Shown piece by piece: positions 1 through 11,388 of a stretch of 64,000 bases of DNA. Each line of letters begins with the position of its first letter. The stretch's first letter is position 1. The DNA comes from Cannabis sativa (Eukaryota > Streptophyta > Magnoliopsida > Rosales > Cannabaceae), in NCBI RefSeq assembly GCF_029168945.1, contig NC_083604.1, positions 44,883,686 through 44,947,685 on the forward strand, written 5' to 3'. The translations under genes were made by a program, and so were the position numbers. Under the pieces are notes generated by a model. It was not told where the DNA came from and made no database searches. It worked only from the letters and a program-made list of their open reading frames with translations.

Positions 1-1209
1 TTTGTTGATGCTCTGCTTATCTCTTAGTGTTTAAGATACCTTCATAAGCTATTACTTCTAGTAATTTTATCATGTCTCTTTCTAACTTCTTATTTTGGAT
101 TCTATTCAGCACACTACACTCCTTTCTATATGATGGCATCGTCCTCTCGTGACTCATTTCTATAACAGACTTATCTCTAATGTCTTTGCATACAGTACTC
201 ATACTTCTTACCATCTAACTTAGGAGTGTGTAACTTATAAAATATCCAACAAGATAGAACTTGCTCCTTAAAGATCTATTATTTCATCCTTCTTAATAAG
301 TAGGTTTCGTAAACTATACTGTCCCAGTCTGGTATAACGTCTACTATTATAAGTCATCCCTACTTCCTATATGTTGGGCTTCCATTCATAGCTAGGTATA
401 GAGACCGCTTCTTCAACCATTCATAGATAGGTGAAAATATATGCGTCGGTACTTAGTTGGATATTGTTACATTTCATTATGTGCTTCAAGTTCCACTACT
501 AGTGTTGGTGATCTTTTTCTGAGCTTGTGAAAACTCTTCAACAAATTGTCTTAGTCATGCTTGTAGTCCTTCCAATACCTTTATTAGATCGTTAGTCTTA
601 ACTATTATTGGGTTCTCTGGAACATCAACCATCTGTGGGTCAGCGGAACACACATCCTTAGCCCCCACCTCTATTGGTCGTTCCTTCCACATTGATTCTA
701 ACTGATCTTCTAGTTTCATGTGTGAGCTCTTACAAGAAAGGTTGATTTAAAAGAAACAAAAGAGTTCAATTATTGGAAGAGAAGATTCTATGTACATATC
801 TAAACTTAATGTTGTCAAGCTTAACTAGTAATATTCTATTTATCAAATAAAGTCTTATGAACTCCTAACATAATTTATTCTAAATTTTCAAGAAAGGAAC
901 ACAGTCCTTCCTTAGTTCAATTCAAGACAATAAAGAAATATAAACCTATACATCTTCTTCCTAAAAAGTGTAATCAATCATAAGAGATAGAGGGTACTAT
1001 TGATGTCTCTAAGCACCACCTCAGATGAGGCTCTAATTCTAAGAAACATATTTAAATAATAATAATAAAAAAAAATCTATGTATCATATATAAGACTATT
1101 AATGGCAATACCAAGACAATTAAAACTAACACTTACATAATAGTGAGAGGGATCTTTTTCAGTCTTCTGTATGTATACCGTGAGTATCCTTTGGGCTAAC
1201 GGACGATCG
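1..1209 (-). mobile_element. Internal 5' part of a Ty3-type LTR retrotransposon (partial)
   Basis: This stretch lies just downstream, on the minus strand, of a primer-binding site and LTR at 1210-4086, so it should be the leader and start of gag. The element leaves the window at its left edge. A 65-codon minus-strand ORF at 17-214 has no domain I recognise. No protease, reverse transcriptase or zinc-knuckle motif is visible here. The assignment rests on position, not on protein similarity. Confidence 0.55.
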
Positions 1210-1221
1210 GCTCTGATACCA
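1210..1221 (-). other. Primer-binding site (initiator Met tRNA type)
   Basis: Read on the minus strand these bases are TGGTATCAGAGC, the standard complement of the 3' end of plant initiator methionine tRNA. They lie two bases downstream of the LTR end (GGCGTTACA). This fixes the element's orientation as minus. Confidence 0.9.
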
Positions 1222-1223
1222 AC

Positions 1224-4086
1224 TGTAACGCCCCGATATTTTGCCTTATTTTACAAAAATACTATTTTCATGTATAATTTGAAAAGATAAAAAAAAAAAT
1301 AATTTAAATACAACAGTGGATTTTAAAAAAAATCAAAATGCAACAGAGAAGGATCCTTCATTTGTAAAACAAGATACAGTAAGTAAATAATTTTAAATAA
1401 TGCATTTCCACTGTGTTAGATTTATCAACTGCTTAAAATAAAACTAAGGCACCACTGGCGTTCTAGATCGTTTGTCCGCCCGTAGCTGCTCACAGTATAC
1501 GTACCGAAGCGACCACCGCTCACTATACATACTTCTGTCTAATACCTGTAGGGGGAAAGTAAGGGGGGTGAGCTAAAAGCTCAGTAAGGAAATGCTTATC
1601 AAACAATACCATATAATATCACACATACCATTAATGTATTTATTAAGTCTTAGCAATATCATACATGCTCTTTTATAACTATAACCAAATAACTGTACAT
1701 ATGGAAACCTTTATCATACAACTCTATACTATTTATTCACACCGTACACATATACAGAGATCATAACTCCAATATCATACTCATAACATAATCATATCAA
1801 TACTATAGATAATAATAACATTATCACAACATTGGCATATCATAGCCATTACTTACATAACCCGGGCCTAGCCTGACCCTACAATATCCTGGGCCTAATC
1901 TGCCCATATAATAACATGGGCCTATGCAGCCCTACCATTGTTATAGGATAGGGTATCTCTATATTCAACAGTAACATCACTGTATCATACCCACCATAAC
2001 AATCTCATACACGACTCAGTAAAATGTAGGGTAGGGTATCTCTACATTCAACGGCCTTATCCCGTATCATACCCCACCATGGTCCCTCACTTTACCTGAG
2101 ACGTTAGCATACAACATATAACATACAACATAAACCATACACCATACAACATACAATACACAACATACAACATACAACATATACAAGTCATACAACCATA
2201 ATCTATGTATCAATTCACAAACTCATATTGTGTCCATACCACACATTCTCAGTACCATATACATATTCATAAAAACAAATCATAAGTCATATTTCAATAC
2301 ATAAAGAATTTAAATTTATGTAGATAAACACATACAAAACTATCTAATTTCCTTACCTCAAATCCCGCTGCTTAAACTTGTTATCTCGTCACTACTACCT
2401 ATAATAACACATGGGTCAAGGCCCTAACATTAAAATTCACACTCTTACAGTACAGCAGAAAGAATACTATTTTTGACCAATAACTACACGAATTCAGTAA
2501 AAGTTTCCTTCATAAAAATTATAGGAAATTCAATTATCTTTCCAACGATATATAGATCATTAAAAATGGATTAAAACTGAGGGAGTTATGATAGTTTTAC
2601 TGAAACTATTTCTGAGAAGGAATATGGAGTAACGAATCACAGGAGACATCAGAAATACAAAGTTTTGATACTGAAATATTCCAAATCAGAGAATACTCTC
2701 TTCATAAAAGTTTTAGAAAATCAAATTCCCTTTCTAATGACACTAAAATCTTTAAAATCGGAGTTATAACATAAGAGATATAGATATTATACCGAAACAG
2801 TTTTCTAGAAATCCTGAAACAAATGGATTTCGAACTACAGCAATAAAACAATAATTTTGACTTAGAATAATCAATAATTAGTGAATGGTTTCTTCATAAA
2901 ACATTTGTAAAATTGAATTATCTCTTCAACAGTACCAAGATCGCTAGAATCGGATCATTATTCAGAGAGATATTCGTATTTTACTGAAACAACTTATATA
3001 GAAAATATGAAAAACGATTTACAACAAACAGCGTAAAAATACTAATTTTTGACATAGATAAATTTCGATTCAGTAAAACCTTTCTTCATAAGAATTATAG
3101 GAAATTTAATAAGCTTTCTATAGACACCAAGATTGCGAGAATCAGATGAGTATTTAAAGAGATATGACAGTTTTACTGAGACATGTTTCATTCTGAAAAA
3201 TAAGAAAAGGAGACCTACGAAAATTCTCCTATTGTGATCAATAAATAAGTAAATGTAGAGTTTCTTACCTCAAATACATCAAGCTACTTGGATCGATAGA
3301 CATAAGATGATGGTGATCAAAGATGAGAGTGAAGAGTGGTATAGATTTGGCTAAGGATGTAATGGAAAGACGACTTGAAAATTTTTAGGGTTAGTCTTGC
3401 TCAGATAGGTGGGAGGAATAGAACGATATAATTTTAGGGTTAATGAAACCTATACTATTCTGACTCTTATTAGCTTTAGTTTTATGAATAATAATAATAT
3501 TAACATAATAACAATAATAATATGATAAATTATTAAATAAACAAATATCTAACTTTTAAATTTAAATTGTAAGCTCTCAATCTCGTAACTTTAGGGCTTA
3601 GTTTTGACCTAGAAAATTACGAATTCTGATATAGTTATTTCTACAAAATTTATAGATCTTTAAATTATCTTTCCAACGCCACTGGAATCACCTCAATCGG
3701 AGTTATAAAACTCCAGATATGGTCATTTTAGTAAAACAGTTTCTAAACCTGCGAATTTCTCTAAACTTACGATTTTTCTAACATTAATCAAATAATAATA
3801 TTATTTAATACCACTTATATATACAATTAATTAAATCTAATAAATATATTATAAAAACGTAATGGACTTTCATATCAGGCTTTAATTAAACTTTACTTAC
3901 TTATGAAAATATCATAATATTTTACTTTCGTAGTTAATACAACTTTAACTTTCTTTAGAAAATTGGTACAACTACTCTAAGCAATAATATCAACTCACTA
4001 ACAACACAAATAAATGAGATAATTATCCTCGCACAATTAATATCCAAACAAAAAAAATTAAATACTATTTTAAATTGGATATTACA
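1224..4086 (-). mobile_element. Long LTR of a Ty3-type retrotransposon (5' LTR)
   Basis: On the minus strand the LTR starts TGTAATATCC at 4086 and ends GCGTTACA at 1224, next to the tRNA-Met primer site. At ~2.86 kb it is long, like the LTRs of Tekay/Del-type chromoviruses (inference). It shares segments with the LTRs at 7187-9482, 55293-58189 and 63000-64000. One is the stretch ending in 'actcagtaa' near 1585, followed by imperfect direct repeats (1860-2100). Four degenerate ~190-bp tandem repeats lie at about 2470-3200, with one more copy near 3600-3790. The second LTR is outside the window, so no target duplication can be checked. Confidence 0.75.
2470..3205. repeat. Four degenerate ~190-bp tandem repeats inside the LTR
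   Basis: Four successive blocks start near 2470, 2660, 2850 and 3035. Each carries, in order, a 'tttttgac' start, a 'ttcataaa..ttatagga' core, a 'tttccaac' segment, an 'agagatat' segment and 'ttttactgaaac'. A further copy is at 3600-3790. Copies are strongly diverged. Confidence 0.6.
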
Positions 4087-4600
4087 GTCTATCATGGAGT
4101 GCTATGAGATTGATGAGAGGCTTCAAGAGAAGAATGAGATTACTCAAGTTTCAAAAAAAAAAAGTCATAAGTGGCAACTTGCATTGTGAAGAAAGCTGAA
4201 AGCCCAACTGAGAAGAAAGTTGGCCCAAATCTAAATATAAGGTTATGATGTTATAGATGATATTAAGATAAATTTGGAGAGCATTGCTTTGTTATAATAT
4301 TATTTGGAAGCTATCATATTTCTTGTTTTTTATATTCTTTCTTTCATATGTCCAGTTATATGCCTGCTACCCCTATTCTTTATAATTTTGTTATTACCGG
4401 CTCGAATTAAGTATCCATAGTAAGTGTGTAGCATCATCATTTTTTAAATATATTTTAAGCTAATCTCCATTCTCCTCTTCTCTTTCTACAAATTTTAAAT
4501 TTGATTTTTCACTATTGATTTTCAAATAACCCCACACACTAATTAAAATTAGTTTTTAAACCATTTTAAATTATATGATTATTTATTGAATCTTTCTCAA
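4087..4600. other. AT-rich intergenic stretch
   Basis: No coding exon, tandem repeat or clear terminal repeat is visible between the LTR and the Helitron ends. It may hold the body of the plus-strand Helitron that ends at 4663, whose 5' end I could not place. Confidence 0.4.
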
Positions 4601-4628
4601 TTAAATTATAGAGCACCTAACATAAAAC

Positions 4629-4663
4629 TAAGTATACGTGCATTGCACGTAACTTTCTTCTAG
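4629..4663 (+). mobile_element. Helitron 3' terminus (plus strand)
   Basis: A hairpin made of ACGTGC, a short loop and GCACGT (4635-4650) is followed about ten bases on by CTAG (4660-4663) and then T. This is the layout of plant Helitron 3' ends (hairpin, CTRR, insertion before T). The 5' terminus was not identified. A 28-bp TA tract separates it from the Helitron that starts at 4692. Confidence 0.6.
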
Positions 4664-4691
4664 TATATATATATATATATATATATATATA

Positions 4692-5441
4692 CTAGGTGAT
4701 TGTTACGTGTCAAGCCACGTAGTGTTAGTTTTATTTAATATTTTAGTTTTTTATTTTAATTAATAATTAAAATAGTATAATTATTTGAATGATTTGTTTT
4801 ATAAAAATAAAATATGTGTCAGTATATTTAGTAAGTAAAACATAGTTGTGTTATAATAATGTAAGTTATTAATAGTAAAATGTACATTAATCTTCTAACT
4901 GAAAAAAGTTCTATTATTTCATTTCATATCTAATAATAACTACACAACTATATATTTATAGATTTTCACATTCTTTGCAAATTACTAATAAGCACCAATA
5001 ATATTTTCATATTCTAATATTTTTCAACCTTCTCCTCTTGGTGGTAAAATTAAAAATAAAACTAAAAATAAGCACAAACATATAAGGTAAATACTAATTA
5101 CAGCCCATTTCATCTTCTTTTTATTTTTTTAAGCTATTTTATCTTTTCTAGACATTTTATCTATATTTTTCTTTTTTAAAAAATAAATAAAAAAAAATTA
5201 TTAATATTCTTTTTTAAGATAAGTTTGTTAGAGAGATATGTGGCTAAGATGATTTTTTTAATTTAAAAAGAGATTATTAATATTTAAAAGATTGTTTGAT
5301 TTTTTGGGTTTAATTATTGGGTTTATTTGTTAACGGGAGATCAAACCTAATCGTTAAATTTAACAGAATATTCTTTTATTTTTAAGTATATTCTGTTAAA
5401 CCAAAAAATGCCGTTAGATAGGCACTTTTAATATATAAAGA
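4692..5441 (-). mobile_element. Non-autonomous Helitron, 750 bp
   Basis: On the minus strand it begins A|TCTTTATATATTAAAAG at 5441 and ends in a hairpin (ACGTG..CACGT near 4706-4720) followed by CACCTAG|T at 4692. The ends fit the TC...hairpin...CTRR rule with insertion between A and T, and there is no target duplication. It contains no coding capacity. Both ends and the first ~280 bp match the element at 49153-49851, so the two are members of one family. Confidence 0.8.
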
Positions 5442-5457
5442 TATATATATATATATA

Positions 5458-5495
5458 CTAGTAAAAAGTTACGTGCGAGGCACGTATACTAAATT
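5458..5495 (-). mobile_element. Helitron 3' terminus (minus strand), possibly of an RPA-carrying element
   Basis: On the minus strand ATACGTGC, a short loop, GCACGTAACTTT and then CTAG (5461-5458) precede T. The hairpin is nearly identical to the one ending at 4663. The RPA-like fragment at 5676-5870 lies on the same strand just upstream, as expected if both belong to one larger Helitron whose 5' end is not resolved. Confidence 0.6.
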
Positions 5496-5675
5496 TTATG
5501 CTAGTTTTTTTCTACGTTATTAAAAAGTGATACAATTAAAAATTAAAAAAAATATTATTAGTTATTAGGTTTAACATCATTACCCTGTGTTCATTTTTAA
5601 TGAAAAAAAAATATTTATGAAATAATAATTTGTTGCAACGCGAGTACAGACAAAATTCAGAAAATATAGCATTTA

Positions 5676-5870
5676 TTAGTAAAGTATTGACAATTTCAAC
5701 AGTAAATTAGCTGATTGTATACTTTTTTGTCTGCTAACATTAAGCTTTTGATATTTGAGTGGTGACCTCTTATTTGTCCGCTTTTCAAATTTTTCTAACA
5801 CTCTCATTTTATTCTTCCAACTTTCTGTAGTTGGAGTGATGTCCTTAATTGTTGTATATAGTGTAGTCAT
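5676..5870 (-). pseudogene. Remnant of a replication protein A-like (OB-fold) gene
   Basis: A 64-codon minus-strand ORF begins with an ATG and contains 'IKDITPTTESW', 'KMRVLEKFEK' and 'SPLKYQKL'. In order and spacing these resemble the start of the first OB fold of plant RPA70-like proteins, which are often carried by Helitrons. After KYQKL a shift of frame gives 'MLADKKVYNQLIY', which continues the expected pattern, so the gene is probably frameshifted there. It lies ~180 bp upstream of a Helitron 3' end on the same strand. The similarity is judged by eye and is modest. Confidence 0.45.
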
Positions 5871-7186
5871 TTATTCACCTGTTTTCAAATAAAACAATAG
5901 ATATACAAAATAAAATTAAATATAACTAAGCTCATATTAAAATCAATCTCACCTTTCAATATAGTAAAAGGTTTTTAAATTGATTCATTCTCACTTAATA
6001 ATAATTGTGACAGACCTAACGAATAATAATATTATGTTACCTAATAACAAAATAGGAATTCACCAAACAACATTATGAAAATTTATTCCAGGTATAATTA
6101 TATATATCTATTACTCATTGAAGTCTATAAGAAACTCTAAAAAGCTCACAATACGAAATTTCACATAAAAAATCTAAAAATGATCAACTATGTAGCAGGA
6201 ATAATAATACAATAACCAAAATTGCCTAGTCATATACAGTCTTAAAACTTAAAAGAGTGACATTATTCATTCAAGTTTCGACTAAGTGTTTTTGAGTTTG
6301 AGTTATAATATTGTGTCATGTGTTTATGTCCAAATATTATGTGTCTCTGGCTAATCTAGTGAAGAAGATTGAAGTTTTAATTCTTAATAAATAGAATGAA
6401 TATAAGTGTATACTTTGTAGTAGGTCATTATTGTGTCATTTTTAAGTTAATGTGTCAACTTGAAAATAATTCATTTAATAAACAGAAAGGAGTCAATCTA
6501 AAAATATTTTTCTACCTTAATAAGTAGAGCTATAGAAAACAAACTCAGTAACTTTTTGAGTGTTAAAAAATTGTAAATGGTAATAAATTCAGAGTAAGTA
6601 AGTTGTGTGTGGCAGCTGGTTAAAGAAGCCAAAATTGAGGTTTATGATTAGAAAGTAGAAGCACCGCTAGAACTTTCCTTTGTTTGAAGTAATAGTATAA
6701 TAACTAATATTTTTTATTACATATTAATAATTAATTCAAGATGAACTTTTCAAAGTATTTTTGAAACATCGTGGGATATATAAATGCAATACTTTTGCAT
6801 CTTTAGCAATATATATATAATATATATATATAAATAGTAGTAAATTCTTATTTAATTTTTAATTGTATCATGGCATAAAATTTAATATATAGCTTTTTAT
6901 TTACCATGCATGGTTGACACCTCAATTGAATAGAGTCCTATTCAATTAGTTTCTGTTTTTCGTGTCTTGATTTCAGATCATAAGAAATTATTATTTTTCT
7001 TTGGACCTTGACCACTTAATCTATGATCGTATAGTTTTAGAATAAAATTCTTATATGATCGTAGATATATATTTATGGTATTGTTTATGAATAATTAAGA
7101 TATCAAATTAAATATTTTAAACTATGAATTTCTCATAAATCATTTTATTTTTATTAATAAATCATTTTATTTTTAATGTAAATATA
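5871..7186. other. AT-rich intergenic stretch
   Basis: No exon with sensible coding content is visible. TA dinucleotide runs occur at 6809-6832. The stretch may include the body of the Helitron ending at 5458. Confidence 0.4.
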
Positions 7187-7619
7187 TGTAACACCCTAAC
7201 TAACTTAGGCGTATTACGTGATTTTTAAACGTACTGTGCAGCTCGTTGCTAATCAACGAGGTTTATGGAAAAACGTGATTAATTAAAATTTTGCTTTTTA
7301 ATTAAACTTATAAAACAGTATTACAAAAGACTCGGGATCCCGATTATAAAAATATTTACAAAAAGTTTAACTGTTTAACTATTACATAAAAATAAAGGTC
7401 GTCTAACGACCAGTTACAAAATTCAGCCTTGCTGTCCCGAGGATCGTACGCTCCAGGCCTAACCGCCCCGACATGTACAATCTCATAAGCTCGCTCACGG
7501 TCCATCAGCTATAGCCTTGCCTTTACCTACACATGAACGTAAACTGTGAGTCGACAGACTCAGTAAGAAAAGCATAATAATACTCATACATAATGCTAAC
7601 TGCCGTGTCCAACACGATA

Positions 7620-7960
7620 CTGAGTCCCACTACTGCCATGTCCAACATGGTACTGAGCCACTACTGCCATGTCCAACATGGTACTGAGTTCTGAACGTTC
7701 ATAGGGACGGTACTATTGACACGTAACAACCTGATCGGTCGAACCGGTCATACTCCGGCTGCTGGTCATACTCCAGCCTGTACGACGTGTTACTATATCC
7801 TCCTGATCGGTCGAACCGGTCATACTCCGGCTGCTGGTCATACTCCAGCCTGTACCGACGGGATACGTCAATAGCACGGAACCACCAACCAAGTGTCAGC
7901 CTGATCGGTCAAACCGGTCATACTCCGGCTGCTGGTCATACTCCAGCCTGTACCGACGTG
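7620..7960. repeat. Short direct repeats inside the solo LTR
   Basis: A ~53-bp block starting 'ctgatcggtcgaaccggtca' recurs at 7731, 7803 and 7901. Upstream of it, 'ccatgtccaacatggtactg' repeats at about 7637-7690. The LTR at 1224-4086 has its own direct repeats at the corresponding place (1860-2100). Confidence 0.85.
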
Positions 7961-8291
7961 ACAGGGTTGGATGGTTCGAAGCCAACATACAACTAATGTA
8001 ATCTAACAGGCTTCCTACATGCACGCTAAACATGTAATCTACATATGCATACTGTTATACTAATCTTACCTGGATTAGATTTCGGGTGTGTAGGTCAACC
8101 CGACTGGAAGGCCGAAGGCTGACGGCGGATTACTGGCTCCTAAACCATAAAAATCACAACGCTATAAGTGACACGCTAAATCACTTCCCGTGGACTAAAA
8201 CTTGGAACTAAAAGTTTCCCTATCGATAAAAAGCATGGCAATACCCCTAAAAACATAAAAACGAGGAAAACTAGGGTTTCTGAAAATTCCC

Positions 8292-8385
8292 CAACCGGTA
8301 GACCGGTTGCCCAACCGGAATTCCGGTTCTGGGAATTACTGGACACCCATCCGGAATTCCGGTTGCACAACCGGAATTTCGGTTC
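8292..8385. repeat. CCGG-centred palindromic motif cluster in the LTR
   Basis: Four near-copies of 'aaccggaattccggtt' or 'accggtagaccggtt' occur within 95 bp. Equivalent ACCGGT-rich clusters appear in the related LTRs at about 57085-57160, 56350-56390 and 63135. The function is unknown. Confidence 0.7.
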
Positions 8386-9482
8386 CTCGCAGGAATTTTT
8401 CAAAAATTCCTAACTTGATCAATTCTAACCCAAATCAATCCAAACCTTCCAGACCTGCTCTAGATACCCCAAAGAACAAATCTAAGGCAACAAACTAACC
8501 CAGAAATCACAGAAACAAAAATCACCATTAAAGCTCAAGCTTTGAGTTCTAAACTCAAACTTGAGCAATTCCCACAAACATGCATTCAAACCTAGTTAAT
8601 TCTACTCAAATATGCATGAAATCACCTCTGAAAACTATTAGGAACTACAGCAACAACAAAATAACAGAATCACTATATTTTCCTCCAAAAACTACATTTT
8701 TGCATAGAAAACTCAAAGCTTTAAACAATCTATCCAATATGCTTTCAAAATCACTTAAACAACCCTAATCTAACATGCTTAAACTCAGAAACAACAACCA
8801 GATTTCAGCAGCAACAACAACAACTATTCAAGCATGCATTTCATCAATTTTCATAAAAATCTCAAGAAAACTAATTAGAAAAAGCTAGACAAGAATTACC
8901 TTGATTAGAGACACTCTAACTAGCTGAAATTTACTTGAAATTGAAGAGGAAAAATCACCCTTGAAGCTGCCTCAAATGGCCGAAAAGAGAGAGAGAGAGT
9001 TGAGAGAGTTTTCTTTTCAAAATTTCTAATTTTTTTTACTAAGTGTTAAAATGAAAGGAGAAAATGAATTTTAATGCATATATCACATTATTTCAGCCAA
9101 GATAAACAATTAAAATATACATTTATTCCAATTAATAACTCACATAAGACAAAACACTAATGGGGCAAAAAGACCATTTTGCCCCTCCACCACAAAATCA
9201 CATAAATCATACTAAAGGGGTATTTTTGGGACATTCTAAATTCCCGGCCATTCCCGACATTCCCAATGTCTAAAACCCGTCCCCAAACTACTAACATACT
9301 AAATTGTGATTTCTACTGAGCCAAACGCCGAGTTCCAAAATACCGGACACCGGAAATGCAAAATATGCAAGATACTGAATAACATAAATAACCGTATAAT
9401 AAATTATTTAAATAGCTATAAATAATTTCATAATTAATCATAATTAACTGATAATTTCCAAATTAACTAAGCGGGCTTTACA

Positions 9483-11388
9483 ATATACATCTACGATCAT
9501 AAACTATATTCGGTTCCCTACTCATCCTTTCAACCTCAATTATCTCTTTGTGATTTACAACCAATTTTGTCATTTTTTTCACCTACAAAATTAAATTTAT
9601 TTAAAAATCCACCTCATATATATCTATTATCAAACTGTACATGTGTACAAAGGCTTGATTAGTTTAAAATTCAAAAAAGTTTTATGTTTCTGAAAAATTT
9701 AAAAGACGAGTCCACACGAAATTTTTCGATTGGTTGGTAGTTTTAAAAATATGTTTGGTTTGGTTTTGTTTTTACTTTTTAATTTTTAAAATTGTATTTT
9801 CAAAATTAGTAAACTATTTTATTTTTATTAATAAATCATTTTATTTTTAATATAAATAAAAAGTCACCCATAAATTTCTCATAAATCAAGAATTATGTTA
9901 TATAGGCACACTTTATATAGAATATAAATAATTATATAATATTCTTCTCTTTTATTTATTTATATATATCACAATTGGTATTCTTTTTTTTTCCTCTCTC
10001 AATGCGATTCTTTAAGTGTGTTTACTGAGAATATTTAATGCTTAATAATCTCTTCTCATTCTTTTTTAGTTTACTATGATTTTGAACTACATTTATGTTT
10101 TTGCCACTTTTTCTGTTCATTGTGATCTTGAACCACAATGAATTATTATAAATAATATAAATAAAATTGACGATTATTTTATATATATATTTAATTTCTA
10201 GAGTTATAGTTGTGATTATATATAGAGTTGAAATATGCTAAATATCAATTCAAATATTAATAGGATTTGTTTTATTATTATTTTATTATATATAAATAAT
10301 ATTTTATTATTTTATTAAATAAAAATAAAAAGTCACCCATAAATTTCTCATAAACCAAAAATTTCAGTTATATAGGCACACTTTATATAGAATATATATA
10401 TATATAGGCTTTGGATGTGATCACGCATTGTATCAAATGCGTGACTAGTGACTCACAAAAATAATATATATATATTATATCAACAAACATAGTACAATCT
10501 AAAAAAGTGACATGTGTTCTTTTAATTTTTTTCTTTTTCTGACAACTATTATTTTAAGCCAATAAATAATAGATAAAGGACAATATTAACCTAATATAGC
10601 CGGTTATACTAACCTGTTGAGTTGACACAAATATTTTATATGTGCTAGGTAGGGATATAATTGTAATTTCACATTAAGTTTTCATGCATAAGTAATCTAT
10701 TACGTTTTTGAGTGAATATCAACCACACCTAAATAATATAGATGTTACTGGGTAAATATAGACCATGTATGAAAAATATTAGTTTATCAGAATTTTCTTT
10801 AGGAGTACAAGTAATATGGTAATTAAACTGGGTGATTTCTTTTTTTTGAAAAAAGAATAATATTAATTGGCATATTAATTAAAAATTTAAAATAATTAAA
10901 CTTAATAAATTTTTTATTTTTTAAATTATACTTAGTTATAATATTTTCTTTAGTTTCTCTAAAATTATTTATTTTAAATATAACTAAAACTAATAAAACT
11001 ATTGCTAAAATATATATGGAAAATATATGTCATAAACTAAACTATAACGTTAATGGTATGATTTATTCAATTTTATACTTCATTCATAATTAAATGGGTA
11101 TGATAAACACGTGTAATTTAACATTAGGTTTTATGCATAAGTAATCTAGCTATGTCAAACTATTCACTATAATAAAGCCACAATACCATGCCATATATGT
11201 TGAATTGAAGTAGTCTTACATATAAGTTGGTGAAATAACAACTAATGGTCTCACATAATTAAATGACAATAACAATATAAAATAAGAATTAGATGTTTCA
11301 TTGAAGGCTTAAGAATGGGGACTAGTCTTTTCTTGTGGAATGTATTCAACATGCATGGGTGGAAGATGATCATGGTCTTGTATGAGTT
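9483..11388. other. AT-rich intergenic DNA with a duplicated block
   Basis: A block of about 90 bp that includes 'agtcacccataaatttctca' and 'tataggcacactttatatag' occurs at about 9858-9925 and again at 10330-10395. A shorter relative lies beside the solo LTR near 7130-7180. A segment near 10685-10765 ('gcataagtaat' to 'tagatgttactgg') has relatives at 15505-15575, 17920-17980 and 25560-25625. No genes are seen. Confidence 0.5.

Larger units (their letters stand above)
7187..9482 (-). mobile_element. Solo LTR of a Ty3-type element, with target-site duplication
   Basis: The 2296-bp block starts TGTAACACCC and ends GGGCTTTACA, and is flanked on both sides by ATATA (7182-7186 and 9483-9487). It has no primer site, polypurine tract or internal genes, so it is a solo LTR left by LTR-LTR recombination. 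Shared segments with LTRs elsewhere show that its functional orientation is minus: the block near 8216-8240 reads in reverse like the one at 56480-56500, and the 'actcagtaag' block at 7559 matches one near 1585. Confidence 0.88.

Noticed and set aside
7787..7996. 69-codon ORF with repeated SLIGQTGHT-type peptide
   Set aside because: It is a translation of direct repeats inside the solo LTR.
8176..8498. Overlapping ORFs rich in NRNSG repeats on both strands
   Set aside because: They come from the CCGGAATTCCGG palindrome cluster in the LTR, not from a gene.
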